Positions 1 to 7,704 of a stretch of 64,000 nucleotides of DNA are shown here, piece by piece. Origin of the DNA: Chitinophaga pinensis (GTDB taxonomy: Bacteria > Bacteroidota > Bacteroidia > UBA4408); contig CAMAVS010000010.1 in the NCBI GenBank assembly GCA_945861665.1, positions 1 through 64,000 on the forward strand, written 5' to 3'. The translations under genes and the position numbers were made by a program. The notes beneath the pieces were generated by a model. It did not search any database and was not told the DNA's origin. It saw only the letters and a program-made list of their open reading frames with translations. The number at the start of each line of letters is the position of its first letter. Position 1 is the first letter of the stretch.

Positions 1-192
1 GAAACAAGCAACGTAACATTACAGGTGCTTGATATACAGGGTAAACTTGTTAAATCGGTTAATTTAGGAACAAGAACAGCAGGTAACAATACCTATAAGT
101 TTATTAATTTGGATTTACAACAAGGAACTTACTTTATCAGTATGTTAGCTGGAACTCAAAAAGCTGTTGCTAAATTTATTGTGTTAGAATAA
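1..192 (+). CDS. C-terminal end of a T9SS type A sorting-domain protein (partial)
   Basis: Open from the left edge to a TAA stop, giving 63 residues. They show the alternating hydrophobic pattern and key phrases of the T9SS type A (Por secretion) C-terminal sorting domain: a VLDIQGK strand, an LQQGTYF turn and a final KFIVLE. In this family the domain directs a periplasmic cargo through the type IX secretion system and is usually cleaved off or used for surface attachment. The cargo part lies outside the window, so its function is unknown. A strong hairpin terminator follows at once, so this is the last gene of its transcript. Confidence 0.8.
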   Translation, partial: ETSNVTLQVLDIQGKLVKSVNLGTRTAGNNTYKFINLDLQQGTYFISMLAGTQKAVAKFIVLE

Positions 193-213
193 AGGGTAAT
201 TAAATATATTTTT

Positions 214-242
214 AAAAGCCCTACAAAATGTAGGGCTTTTTT
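214..242 (+). terminator. Rho-independent terminator after the T9SS protein
   Basis: A 12-base perfect stem (AAAAGCCCTACA paired with TGTAGGGCTTTT) closes a three-base loop and runs into a T tract, 21 bases after the upstream stop codon. The A tract on the 5' side means it could also work on the other strand. Confidence 0.85.
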
Positions 243-256
243 ATTGTGAATTTAGT

Positions 257-568
257 TTGTGCCTCCCTCGGTTCTCAACTCCGCTCGATAATGGATATGA
301 ATTTCAATCAAAATTTCATTGGCATGTTCAAGATTTGGGAATGAAGCATCGATTTATAAAAGCTGGGATACCACAATTAAATGGTAAAGTAGAAAGGTCG
401 CATTTAACAGACAAAAAAGAGTTCTATCAACTTTTGACTTACACATATGATGTAAATTTAAATGAAAAATTAAACGAATGGGAACATTTTTATAATTTCA
501 ACAGACCACATGGATCTTTTAAAGGAAAAACACCATATGAAATTTTTAAAACTAAACTAAATAATTAA
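257..568 (+). pseudogene. IS481-family transposase, C-terminal remnant
   Basis: About 100 residues match the end of an IS481-type DDE integrase core. The LDNGYEF block carries the second catalytic Asp, NGKVERSH carries the catalytic Glu, and they are followed by the family's tail (TDKKEFYQLL, FYNFNRPHG, KTPYEIF). The first catalytic Asp, the N-terminal helix-turn-helix and both terminal inverted repeats are missing; a full IS481 transposase is roughly 300 residues or more. The apparent TTG start is only the edge of the remnant. It lies directly beside a truncated permease, which suggests that insertion or recombination broke the locus. It cannot be active alone. Confidence 0.85.
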
Positions 569-597
569 CTTTGAAGTCCACGAAGCGAAGAAGTACG

Positions 598-797
598 ACA
601 AGTACTGCCACTTTTATTGCTTTTATTGGATTGAGTTATTAGGAAATTATAATTGGTTTAATTATAGGGTCGGTGATTGCTGCCCCTCTTTCTATAAAAA
701 TATCCACCAAAATTACAAAAAATGGGGGCTTATCATTTTAGGTATGCTTGTAATAATAATTAGTATGCGAATAATTATCTTTGCATTTTTAAAGTAA
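598..797 (+). pseudogene. TauE/SafE (TSUP) sulfite exporter family, decayed C-terminal fragment
   Basis: Reading from 598 gives TSTATFIAFIGLSY, a TAG stop, then a stretch containing EIIIGLIIGSVIAAPLS. A one-base slip in the A6 run near 717-722 restores KKWGLIILGMLVIIISMRII and the final FAFLK before TAA at 797. The membrane pattern and the GLIIGSVIAAP motif match the last two helices of TSUP permeases, which move sulfite, sulfate or organosulfur anions. The N-terminal three quarters are gone and an IS481 remnant abuts it. Its place just before cysH fits a former sulfate or sulfite transporter of this operon. No function is expected now. Confidence 0.7.
776..783 (+). promoter_or_regulatory. 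Possible -7 promoter element for the cys operon
   Basis: TATCTTTG matches the Bacteroidota -7 consensus TAnnTTTG and lies 32 bases before the cysH ATG, inside the decayed permease tail. No good -33 TTTG box is seen at the usual distance, so this is tentative. Confidence 0.35.
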
Positions 798-815
798 TAA
801 AATTTTAAGGACAAA

Positions 816-1520
816 ATGGATTCTGAAATTCAGAAAATAAAAAGTGAAATAGCTAATTTGTCGATTGAAAAAGCATTGAACAAGGTTGTCTTTTTATTTC
901 CTGAAAAAGTAATTTTCTCAACCAGTTTTGGATATGAAGACCAATTATTAACACATTTAATTGCTTCCAATAGTTTGCCGATAGAGATATTTACTTTGGA
1001 CACCGGTAGATTGTTTCAAGAAACATATTCAGTGCTTAATATTACTCTGGATAGATATAAAAAGAAGATTTCTGTTTTTTATCCGAATACAAGCAATACT
1101 GAAACATTACTCACAGAAAAGGGGGCTTTTAGTTTTTACGAATCTATAGAAAACAGAAAAGAATGTTGTTTTATTCGTAAAGTGGAGCCCTTGAAAAGAG
1201 CCTTGAGTGGTTATTCTGTTTGGATAACAGGAATACGTTCCGAGCAATCCGGAAATAGAACAGCTATGCAAGAGTTAGAGTGGGATGAGGGCAATAAAAT
1301 TATTAAATATCACCCCTTATTGAATTGGAGTTTTGAACAAGTAAAGGCTTATGTCAATCAACACAATATTCCATATAATTCATTGCACGACAAAGGGTTT
1401 GTTAGTATTGGTTGTGCACCTTGCACACGTGCAATAAAGGATGGGGGCGACTTTAGGTCGGGAAGATGGTGGTGGGAAGATACAAGTAAAAAAGAATGTG
1501 GTTTACACCAGTCAACATAA
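816..1520 (+). CDS. cysH: Assimilatory adenylylsulfate (APS) reductase, CysH family
   Basis: A 234-residue cytoplasmic enzyme reducing activated sulfate (APS, possibly PAPS) to sulfite with thioredoxin. The catalytic ECGLH motif sits at residues 227-231. Two cysteine pairs, Cys117-Cys118 and Cys200-Cys203 (GCAPC), are the ligands of the [4Fe-4S] cluster that marks the APS-reducing bacterial and plant-type enzymes rather than the cluster-free PAPS type. The length is normal. It heads the operon cysH-cysD-cysN, with 6 bases to cysD. AAGG stands 8 bases before the ATG as a plausible ribosome site. The absence of cysC beside it agrees with APS being the substrate. Confidence 0.93.
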   Translation: MDSEIQKIKSEIANLSIEKALNKVVFLFPEKVIFSTSFGYEDQLLTHLIASNSLPIEIFTLDTGRLFQETYSVLNITLDRYKKKISVFYPNTSNTETLLTEKGAFSFYESIENRKECCFIRKVEPLKRALSGYSVWITGIRSEQSGNRTAMQELEWDEGNKIIKYHPLLNWSFEQVKAYVNQHNIPYNSLHDKGFVSIGCAPCTRAIKDGGDFRSGRWWWEDTSKKECGLHQST

Positions 1521-1526
1521 AAAATT

Positions 1527-2438
1527 ATGGATAAATACCGTTTAGATTATTTGGAGCAACTAGAGTCGGAAGCAATTTATATTATGCGGGAAGTTGCTGC
1601 ACAATTTGAAAAACCTGCCTTGTTGTTTTCAGGTGGCAAAGATTCTATAACTTTGGTAAGGCTTGCAGAGAAAGCGTTTCGTCCAGGTAAATTCCCATTT
1701 CCATTAGTACATATTGATACAGGACATAATTTTCCGGAGACAATTAAATATCGAGATAATTATGTAAAGAGCATTGGCGAAACACTTATTGTTAGATATG
1801 TTGAAGATACTATCAAATCAAAAAAAATGACCGAACCAAAAGGTAAATTTGCCAGTAGAAATGGACTTCAAACATATACTTTATTGGATACGATAGAGGA
1901 ATTTAAATTTGATGCTTGCATTGGTGGTGCAAGAAGAGACGAGGAAAAGGCAAGGGCTAAAGAACGCATTTTTTCTGTTCGAGACGAATTTGGACAGTGG
2001 GATCCTAAACGTCAACGCCCCGAATTGTGGAATATTTACAATGGCAAAATTCACAAGGGAGAAAATGTACGTGTTTTTCCTATTAGTAACTGGACAGAAT
2101 TGGATGTGTGGACTTACATTCAAAAAGAAAATATTCCACTACCTGGAATATATTTTTCACACGACAGGAAATGTGTTCTTACAAAAGAGAATCAACTGGT
2201 GGCTGTATCAGATTTTATTCAGATTGATGAAAGTGACACCATTATAACAAAAAGAGTAAGGTATCGTACCGTAGGTGATATGACCTGTACTGCTGCTGTT
2301 GAGTCGGAAGCTTCAACAATAGACGATATTGTGAAGGAAATAAAAATTTCACGCATCAGTGAAAGGGGCGAAACGCGTATTGACGATAAAGTATCGGAAG
2401 CCGCAATGGAGGATAGAAAAAAAGGTGGTTACTTTTAA
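1527..2438 (+). CDS. cysD: Sulfate adenylyltransferase subunit 2 (ATP sulfurylase small subunit)
   Basis: A 303-residue protein of the PP-loop ATP pyrophosphatase family. The SGGKDS loop at residues 35-40 binds ATP. With CysN it forms APS from ATP and sulfate, driven by GTP hydrolysis. The full-length sequence ends in the conserved DRKKGGYF tail. It follows cysH by 6 bases and precedes cysN by 17, so the three are very likely cotranscribed and supply APS directly to the reductase encoded upstream. Confidence 0.96.
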   Translation: MDKYRLDYLEQLESEAIYIMREVAAQFEKPALLFSGGKDSITLVRLAEKAFRPGKFPFPLVHIDTGHNFPETIKYRDNYVKSIGETLIVRYVEDTIKSKKMTEPKGKFASRNGLQTYTLLDTIEEFKFDACIGGARRDEEKARAKERIFSVRDEFGQWDPKRQRPELWNIYNGKIHKGENVRVFPISNWTELDVWTYIQKENIPLPGIYFSHDRKCVLTKENQLVAVSDFIQIDESDTIITKRVRYRTVGDMTCTAAVESEASTIDDIVKEIKISRISERGETRIDDKVSEAAMEDRKKGGYF

Positions 2439-2455
2439 CAAGTTATTGAAATAAA

Positions 2456-3697
2456 ATGCATATACTTAAATTTATTACTGCAGGTAGTGTTGATGATGGG
2501 AAAAGCACCTTGATTGGCAGATTACTCTATGACAGCAAATCAATTTTAGCCGATCAATTGGAAGCCATTGAGAAGCAAAGTAAAAATGTTGCCGAAGGGG
2601 AAATTGATTTAGCCATACTTACAGATGGACTTCGGGCTGAGCGTGAACAAGGAATTACGATTGATGTTGCTCATAAATATTTTTCTACTGATAAGCGAAA
2701 ATTTATTATTGCCGATACACCCGGGCACATTCAGTACACACGTAATATGGTTACTGGTGCATCCAATTCGGATTTAGCTATTATACTTATTGATGCTCGA
2801 AAAGGTGTTTCTGAACAAACAAGGAGGCATTCTATCATTATATCTTTATTGAAAATTCCTTATGTTTTGGTTGCTATAAACAAAATGGATTTGGTGAATT
2901 TTTCAAAAGAAGTGTATGACAATATAGTTGAAGAGTATAAAACAGTTCAACAGCAATTGGATTTAAAGCAAATTTTATTTGTACCGATATCGGCATTGGC
3001 AGGAGATAACATTGTAGATAAGTCTAATCAAATGCCCTGGTATAAGGGTGAGCCTTTATTGCACATATTGGAAAATGTGCCAGTAAATTCGGATGTTAAC
3101 ATTACGCACGGACGTTTTCCTGTGCAGTGGGTAATTCGACCACAAACAGAGGAGTTGCACGATTACAGAGGTTATGCAGGACGAATTACAAGCGGTATAT
3201 TTAAGAAGGGGGATGTAGTAACCATTGCTCCATCAGGTTTATCAACTACCATCAAAGCAATTGAAACAAATAATACAGAAGTAGAGGAGGCTTTTTCGCC
3301 TCAAAGTGTGGTAATACATTTAACAGATGATATAGATGTAAGCAGAGGTGATACAATTGTAAACAAAGAAAATCCTCCCATTATTACGCAAGATATTGAA
3401 ATGATACTTTGCTGGATGGATTCTAAACCATTGGAAGTGGGATCAAAATATATCATTCAGCATTATGCACGACAAACAAGGTGTGTAATAAAAGATATTG
3501 AATATAGGTTGAACGTAAATACTTTTGAGAAGGAACAAAATGTTCAATCCATTCAATTAAACGATGTGTGTAAAGTTACTGTTAAAACTGCTGCACCTAT
3601 GGTAGTAGACTCTTATGCGAAATTGCGGACCAATGGAGGAGCTATTTTAATTGATGAAACAAGTTATGTAACAGTAGGTGCTTGTATTATTCAATAG
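2456..3697 (+). CDS. cysN: Sulfate adenylyltransferase subunit 1 (GTPase)
   Basis: A 413-residue translation-factor-type GTPase. The P-loop GSVDDGKST starts at residue 10, followed by a switch region with REQGITIDVAH, the G3 motif DTPGH and the G4 motif NKMD, then two beta-barrel domains. It pairs with CysD and couples GTP hydrolysis to APS synthesis. No APS-kinase (CysC) domain is fused at the C terminus, unlike many bifunctional CysNC proteins. It is the last gene of the cys operon; no clear terminator is seen in the 250 bases that follow. Confidence 0.95.
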   Translation: MHILKFITAGSVDDGKSTLIGRLLYDSKSILADQLEAIEKQSKNVAEGEIDLAILTDGLRAEREQGITIDVAHKYFSTDKRKFIIADTPGHIQYTRNMVTGASNSDLAIILIDARKGVSEQTRRHSIIISLLKIPYVLVAINKMDLVNFSKEVYDNIVEEYKTVQQQLDLKQILFVPISALAGDNIVDKSNQMPWYKGEPLLHILENVPVNSDVNITHGRFPVQWVIRPQTEELHDYRGYAGRITSGIFKKGDVVTIAPSGLSTTIKAIETNNTEVEEAFSPQSVVIHLTDDIDVSRGDTIVNKENPPIITQDIEMILCWMDSKPLEVGSKYIIQHYARQTRCVIKDIEYRLNVNTFEKEQNVQSIQLNDVCKVTVKTAAPMVVDSYAKLRTNGGAILIDETSYVTVGACIIQ

Positions 3698-3949
3698 TTA
3701 ATTGAAAATAATTTTTTCACATAAAATACTTTTTTATTATTGTCCGTTAACTAAATAAATTGGAACAATTTATTTAGTTAACAATCGTAAAATTGTCTGT
3801 AAAGCTTTGCTAGTATTGATATCTGCAAGTTTTGTTTTTTTCAAGTTAAGAATTTGTTAAGTATATTTAAGCAATGGAATTTTTGAAGTTCAAATTTTAA
3901 ACCATACATTAGTCGAATAATTGGTATCAAGCCATTTAAATCTAATAAA

Positions 3950-5731
3950 ATGAAAATAAAAAACGTATTACTTTTTGTTCTTGCTATATCAGTTTTTCAG
4001 ATTGCTACTGCCCAACATCAAGCCCATAAACATTTCAGAGATTTACCTGTAAGTTTATTGATTGGTTTCGATGAAAAAGCAGCCATTCAAACAATGATTG
4101 ATAAAAAAATTCCAGAATCTGATAAAGCGGGATATATGAGTTATTTAAAAAATGCTTATGTTATTCAACAGCATCCTGATTATAAGTTTGGTGTTGATAA
4201 ACCTACCTATAAGAAGAATGGTGGTTTAAGCATATTGGGTAATCCTGAATGTAACAATATGAGCTTTGAAGATACTAATTTTGTTGGTTGGGTTGGGCAA
4301 ACTGGTTCAGGTCCGCAAGTTCCAACTTGGAATGGTGGGATAATGAATATATTGAATGCGGATGAATATAATCCACTTTCACGCCAAACAATGCTAACTA
4401 CACCTCCCGGGAATAATGATCCAGCAAATGGTGCTTTGGTTGGTTGGGATTCAGTTGCAATAAACCCAATAACATTAAAGTCTGATATTCCTTATTTATG
4501 TCCAGCAGGTGGTGGAGTTTCGGTACGTTTAGGAAATGCAGTAAATGGAGCAGAGGTTGAAAGGCTTTCTTATTCTTTGTTTGTTTCTCCTTCAAATACT
4601 GGATTTACTTTTCTTTATGCCGTGGTTTTGGAGAATCCTTCAGGGCATCCGACCAACGCTCAGCCTTATTTGAGAATAAGTGTTACTGATTCACTAAATC
4701 AACCTGCAGGTGGCCCTTGTGGGATATACTCTGTAACAGGAGATTCGGCTGCTTTTGATACTGCTTTTGTTCAAAGTCAGGGAGGTGCAATTGTATACAA
4801 AAAATGGACTTTAGGCGGGATTGATTTATCCCCCTATGTAGGTCAAGTAATAACATTAACATTTCAAACAGGTGATTGTGATTATGGCGGTCATTTTGGA
4901 TATTCTTACATTGATGCAAGTTGTTTTAACTTGAAAGGTGATGTAGTGAAAACTTTATGTCCGGGCGATACTACCGCTTTATTGGTCGGGACTCCAGGGT
5001 TTAACAATTATCAATGGAAAGATCCTAGTGGAAATAATATTCCGGCTCCAGAAGGCACAAATGATTCATTGCGTTTATCTCAGCCTATAGAAAATACAGT
5101 TTATACACTTGTAATGACTTCTACTGCGGGCTGTGCTTCAACGGTGACTATTACAATACCTCCTTATCCATTGGATACCTTGGAAATAACAACCACTTTT
5201 TGTGATGGTGACACAGCAACAGTTCTTCATGCGCCAAAAGGATTAAGTGGATACCAATGGAATATGAATGAAATAGATTTGGGAGGAGAAAATGCTGATT
5301 CTATTACCATTTACGACATTAAAAAAATGAAAGATTATACCGTTGTTTTTTTGGTCAACGGTTGTCGTAGAAAGGCAAGAACCATAATTCGTAAAATTAC
5401 TGATGAGTTGTTTAATCCTAAAGCCTTAACAAACATATTTACTCCTAATGGAGATTCTAAAAATGATCGCTTTTACCCATACAACCATTTGTTGATTACA
5501 CAAAAACAAATTGACTATTATGCTGAAGCGTTTAGTGTAAAAATATTTGATAGATGGGGTAATATTGTATACGAAACAAGCGCTAGTTATATAGACGGTT
5601 GGAATGGTAAAAACAAAAATGGGAAAGATATGCCGGATGGAGTTTACTATTGGATGTCAGATTATAAGCCTCGCTGTCCGATTGACGCAACATTGGTTGA
5701 ACATAAAGGTTTTGTTCATTTAGTGAGATAA
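3950..5731 (+). CDS. Secreted protein with T9SS type B (gliding motility-associated) C-terminal domain
   Basis: 593 residues. A signal peptide of about 21 residues ends at ATAQ. The middle holds a cysteine-containing jelly-roll-like region and two Ig-like segments with the repeated YQW pattern. The last 90 or so residues are a CHU_C/type B sorting domain: NIFTPNGDSKNDRF, IFDRWGNIVYE, GWNGKNKNGK, DGVYYW and a final HKGFVHLVR. In this family the domain sends the protein across the outer membrane via T9SS. The ligand or substrate is unknown. It has its own 252-base leader after cysN and is closed by a strong terminator. Confidence 0.88.
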   Translation: MKIKNVLLFVLAISVFQIATAQHQAHKHFRDLPVSLLIGFDEKAAIQTMIDKKIPESDKAGYMSYLKNAYVIQQHPDYKFGVDKPTYKKNGGLSILGNPECNNMSFEDTNFVGWVGQTGSGPQVPTWNGGIMNILNADEYNPLSRQTMLTTPPGNNDPANGALVGWDSVAINPITLKSDIPYLCPAGGGVSVRLGNAVNGAEVERLSYSLFVSPSNTGFTFLYAVVLENPSGHPTNAQPYLRISVTDSLNQPAGGPCGIYSVTGDSAAFDTAFVQSQGGAIVYKKWTLGGIDLSPYVGQVITLTFQTGDCDYGGHFGYSYIDASCFNLKGDVVKTLCPGDTTALLVGTPGFNNYQWKDPSGNNIPAPEGTNDSLRLSQPIENTVYTLVMTSTAGCASTVTITIPPYPLDTLEITTTFCDGDTATVLHAPKGLSGYQWNMNEIDLGGENADSITIYDIKKMKDYTVVFLVNGCRRKARTIIRKITDELFNPKALTNIFTPNGDSKNDRFYPYNHLLITQKQIDYYAEAFSVKIFDRWGNIVYETSASYIDGWNGKNKNGKDMPDGVYYWMSDYKPRCPIDATLVEHKGFVHLVR

Positions 5732-5751
5732 AATATCTAGTTTATAAAATG

Positions 5752-5788
5752 AAAAATCGCCCCACAAATTGTGGGGCGATTTTTTTAT
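5752..5788. terminator. Bidirectional hairpin terminator between convergent genes
   Basis: A 15-base stem (AAAAATCGCCCCACA paired with TGTGGGGCGATTTTT) with an AAT loop and T runs on both strands. It lies between the plus-strand T9SS gene and the minus-strand gene ending at 5799, so it can stop both transcripts. Its apex CCACAAATTGTGG recurs in the terminator after dnaK. Confidence 0.9.
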
Positions 5789-5798
5789 AACACAATTC

Positions 5799-6935
5799 TT
5801 ACTTGTTTTTTCCATTGAAACCGAAAGAGGTTCCAAAGCGTATTCCATCTTTTCCAGGAATAACGTATATATTAACAGGAATATTTAATTTGCCCGACTT
5901 AAATGATTTTCCAGCAGCCAATACAAATGAGCTGTTTAAATAAGTGCGACCTCTGCTATCTAACCTTGTTATGAAGACTGGTTCAGGTTTATTATAAGGA
6001 TTTCTTTGATTCCATTCTTCGGATAGTTGCCAGTCGTTGTTTGAATCATAATACCCCTTCGCTTTTTTAACAAGACTAAATGATGGCCCAAAGGCAAGCT
6101 CCCAGCCACTTTTGTTCGACCTTATTCCGTGCATAAACGTAAACGAAGGAATAAAAAGCCCTTGATCTAATCCTGTTACCATTGGAATGAATTCGAATAA
6201 TGCTTGTATATTAGCACTATTCAAATATTGTTTTTCAAATTGATAACCAAATTGAAACATAACTGGTACAGCTCCATATCCACCTTGTGTAGTAGGAGAT
6301 TGAAGTATTTTTGCGGTAGTTCCTGTAAATACAGTTGCTCCCATTCTTGGTCCATCCAAACGTAGACGGTTTTTTGAAGGGTTGTTAACAGCATTATCGA
6401 AACTGTTTTTTATCGTTAAGGAAGCAACTGTTGCTTCTTGATTAGGCAATGAAAACATTTGGTTAATCGTAACTGATATCATAGACTGTATTTCTTTCTG
6501 CAAGTTTAAAAATTCTGTTACCTGAGACTTTTCAATTGTTTCAGTTTTTACATCTATAAGCCTAAGTGAAACAACTATCTTTTCTCCCAATAGTTCAACA
6601 TTTCCTGTGAACATTTTTTCTGAATTAATAATCTTGCCAATTTCCACAAGGCATATTTTACCATAGCAATTATTTATTGTAAGCTTGTTTTTTTCTACCA
6701 CATTCGCAACATCGTATTTGTCCATTACTTCAAATTGTTGAAGTTTATCCAATTCTATTCTCACTAAATTTCCCATTTGTACCTGATCCATTGTAAGACC
6801 CTTCATATCAATATTCAGTACAGTGAGTCTTGGTTTTGAACCTGCATTTTTTTCTTGTGCAAAAGCAGTAGGGCAAAATACTGCAGTTACCATAAGTATC
6901 AATGATAAGACAATGGTTTTGGTTTTTGTTTTCAT
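5799..6935 (-). CDS. Exported protein of unknown function with a CsgG/LpoB/TolB-like N-terminal region
   Basis: 378 residues from the ATG at 6935. An in-frame start at 7007 would overlap the upstream gene and push the signal peptide (TKTKTIVLSLILM to PTAFAQ) inward, so I chose the later Met. Residues of about 35-170 (PRLTVLNID, ELDKLQQFEVMDKYDV, a Cys pair in NNCYGKICLVEIGK, VVSLRLIDVKT) resemble the fold in CsgG, LpoB or TolB N-terminal domains, in which an oligomeric protein senses or helps assemble envelope parts. The rest is strand-rich and ends in a FGTSFGFNGK-like segment. Probably cotranscribed with the gene at 6964. Function not recognised. Confidence 0.6.
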   Translation of the reverse strand: MKTKTKTIVLSLILMVTAVFCPTAFAQEKNAGSKPRLTVLNIDMKGLTMDQVQMGNLVRIELDKLQQFEVMDKYDVANVVEKNKLTINNCYGKICLVEIGKIINSEKMFTGNVELLGEKIVVSLRLIDVKTETIEKSQVTEFLNLQKEIQSMISVTINQMFSLPNQEATVASLTIKNSFDNAVNNPSKNRLRLDGPRMGATVFTGTTAKILQSPTTQGGYGAVPVMFQFGYQFEKQYLNSANIQALFEFIPMVTGLDQGLFIPSFTFMHGIRSNKSGWELAFGPSFSLVKKAKGYYDSNNDWQLSEEWNQRNPYNKPEPVFITRLDSRGRTYLNSSFVLAAGKSFKSGKLNIPVNIYVIPGKDGIRFGTSFGFNGKNK

Positions 6936-6963
6936 TTGTTTTGTTTTTGGTTTATTTATTTGA

Positions 6964-7485
6964 TTAATTATTTTTTCTAATTCGATAGGATACTCCAGCA
7001 GATGCAAAATAAGGGTAACCTAAACCCGCTTCAAGGTTAAGGGAGATTGATTCGTTAAGGTAGTAACGTGAGCCTATCAATCCCTGCAGTTGGTATTTTG
7101 CAAAATCAAACTCTTCACTATCATAAGTAAATCCTGCAGCTAAACAGGAATAGATATTTATTGAAGGCTTATTGATCCAATTAACCAACAAACGAACACG
7201 AGCATTTGCATAATTTTTTCCATAATAATGTGCTTCTGTACGATTACGGTAGTTTTCGAACTCTTGGTACATAAAGCCCAAGCCAATCAAAGTGCGCTTT
7301 GACAGATGACGATCTACATTTATATTATAGCCCCAATAATCTGGGATGTCATAGTGTACCGTTTGTGAAATAGATTTTGCATTAATTCCCCAGCCCCCGG
7401 TTATGATTAAATCATTTTTTTTGTTTTGAGCATCAACCCAATTTATTGTAAAAAAGAGAATTATAGGAAGAAGTGTTTTTTTCAT
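6964..7485 (-). CDS. Small outer-membrane beta-barrel-like protein, unknown function
   Basis: 173 residues with a signal peptide (MKKTLLPIILFFTINWVDAQ) and then alternating strands rich in aromatic residues (GWGINAKS, YWGYNINVD, LIGLGFMYQEF, LNLEAGLGYPYFASAGVSYR), the pattern of a small porin-type or OmpW-like barrel. It lies 28 bases upstream of the 5799 gene on the same strand, so the two likely form a unit. A 219-base region with a repeat array and a promoter for the divergent regulator separates it from the 7705 gene, so a shared regulatory region is plausible. Confidence 0.6.
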   Translation of the reverse strand: MKKTLLPIILFFTINWVDAQNKKNDLIITGGWGINAKSISQTVHYDIPDYWGYNINVDRHLSKRTLIGLGFMYQEFENYRNRTEAHYYGKNYANARVRLLVNWINKPSINIYSCLAAGFTYDSEEFDFAKYQLQGLIGSRYYLNESISLNLEAGLGYPYFASAGVSYRIRKNN

Positions 7486-7563
7486 TGTTTTATTATTGAT
7501 GAAGCAAAAGTAGTTCGGCTTAAACTATTACTAAAACGGATAAATGCAAGCCTATTTATTTTT

Positions 7564-7640
7564 TTTGCAGGATTTGCAATTTTGAAAATAAAACAGTGAA
7601 AAAAGTGTTGTATTTGCATTTTTTGCAACTGCAATTTGCA
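7564..7640. repeat. Cluster of five TTTGCA hexamers in a divergent promoter region
   Basis: TTTGCA occurs at 7564, 7573, 7613, 7622 and 7635, all on the plus strand, within 77 bases. The last copy overlaps the -33 TTTG box of the promoter for the 7705 regulator. Paired spacings of 9 and 9 bases (7564/7573 and 7613/7622) suggest an operator. The role is inferred; only the repetition is seen. Confidence 0.5.
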
Positions 7641-7665
7641 TTAGGTGCATTTTTTACTTAATTTG
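7635..7665 (+). promoter_or_regulatory. Promoter of the helix-turn-helix regulator gene
   Basis: TTTG at 7635 and TTAATTTG at 7658 are separated by exactly 19 bases, matching the Bacteroidota sigma-A pattern (TTTG, 19 bases, TAnnTTTG) with one mismatch. The ATG lies 39 bases downstream. Confidence 0.5.
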
Positions 7666-7704
7666 TATGCACAATTATTATTTAATCATTAATTTTTACT
7701 GCTT

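Noticed and set aside
1909-2247. A second plus-strand frame of 112 codons inside cysD
   Set aside because: Fully within cysD in another frame; cysD is certain.
2456-3697. Missing APS kinase (cysC) considered as a pathway gap
   Set aside because: The reductase has the [4Fe-4S] cysteines of the APS type, so PAPS is not needed.
7564-7640. TTTGCA copies considered as a CRISPR-like or satellite repeat
   Set aside because: Units are six bases with uneven gaps and no spacers of fixed length; an operator cluster is the better reading.
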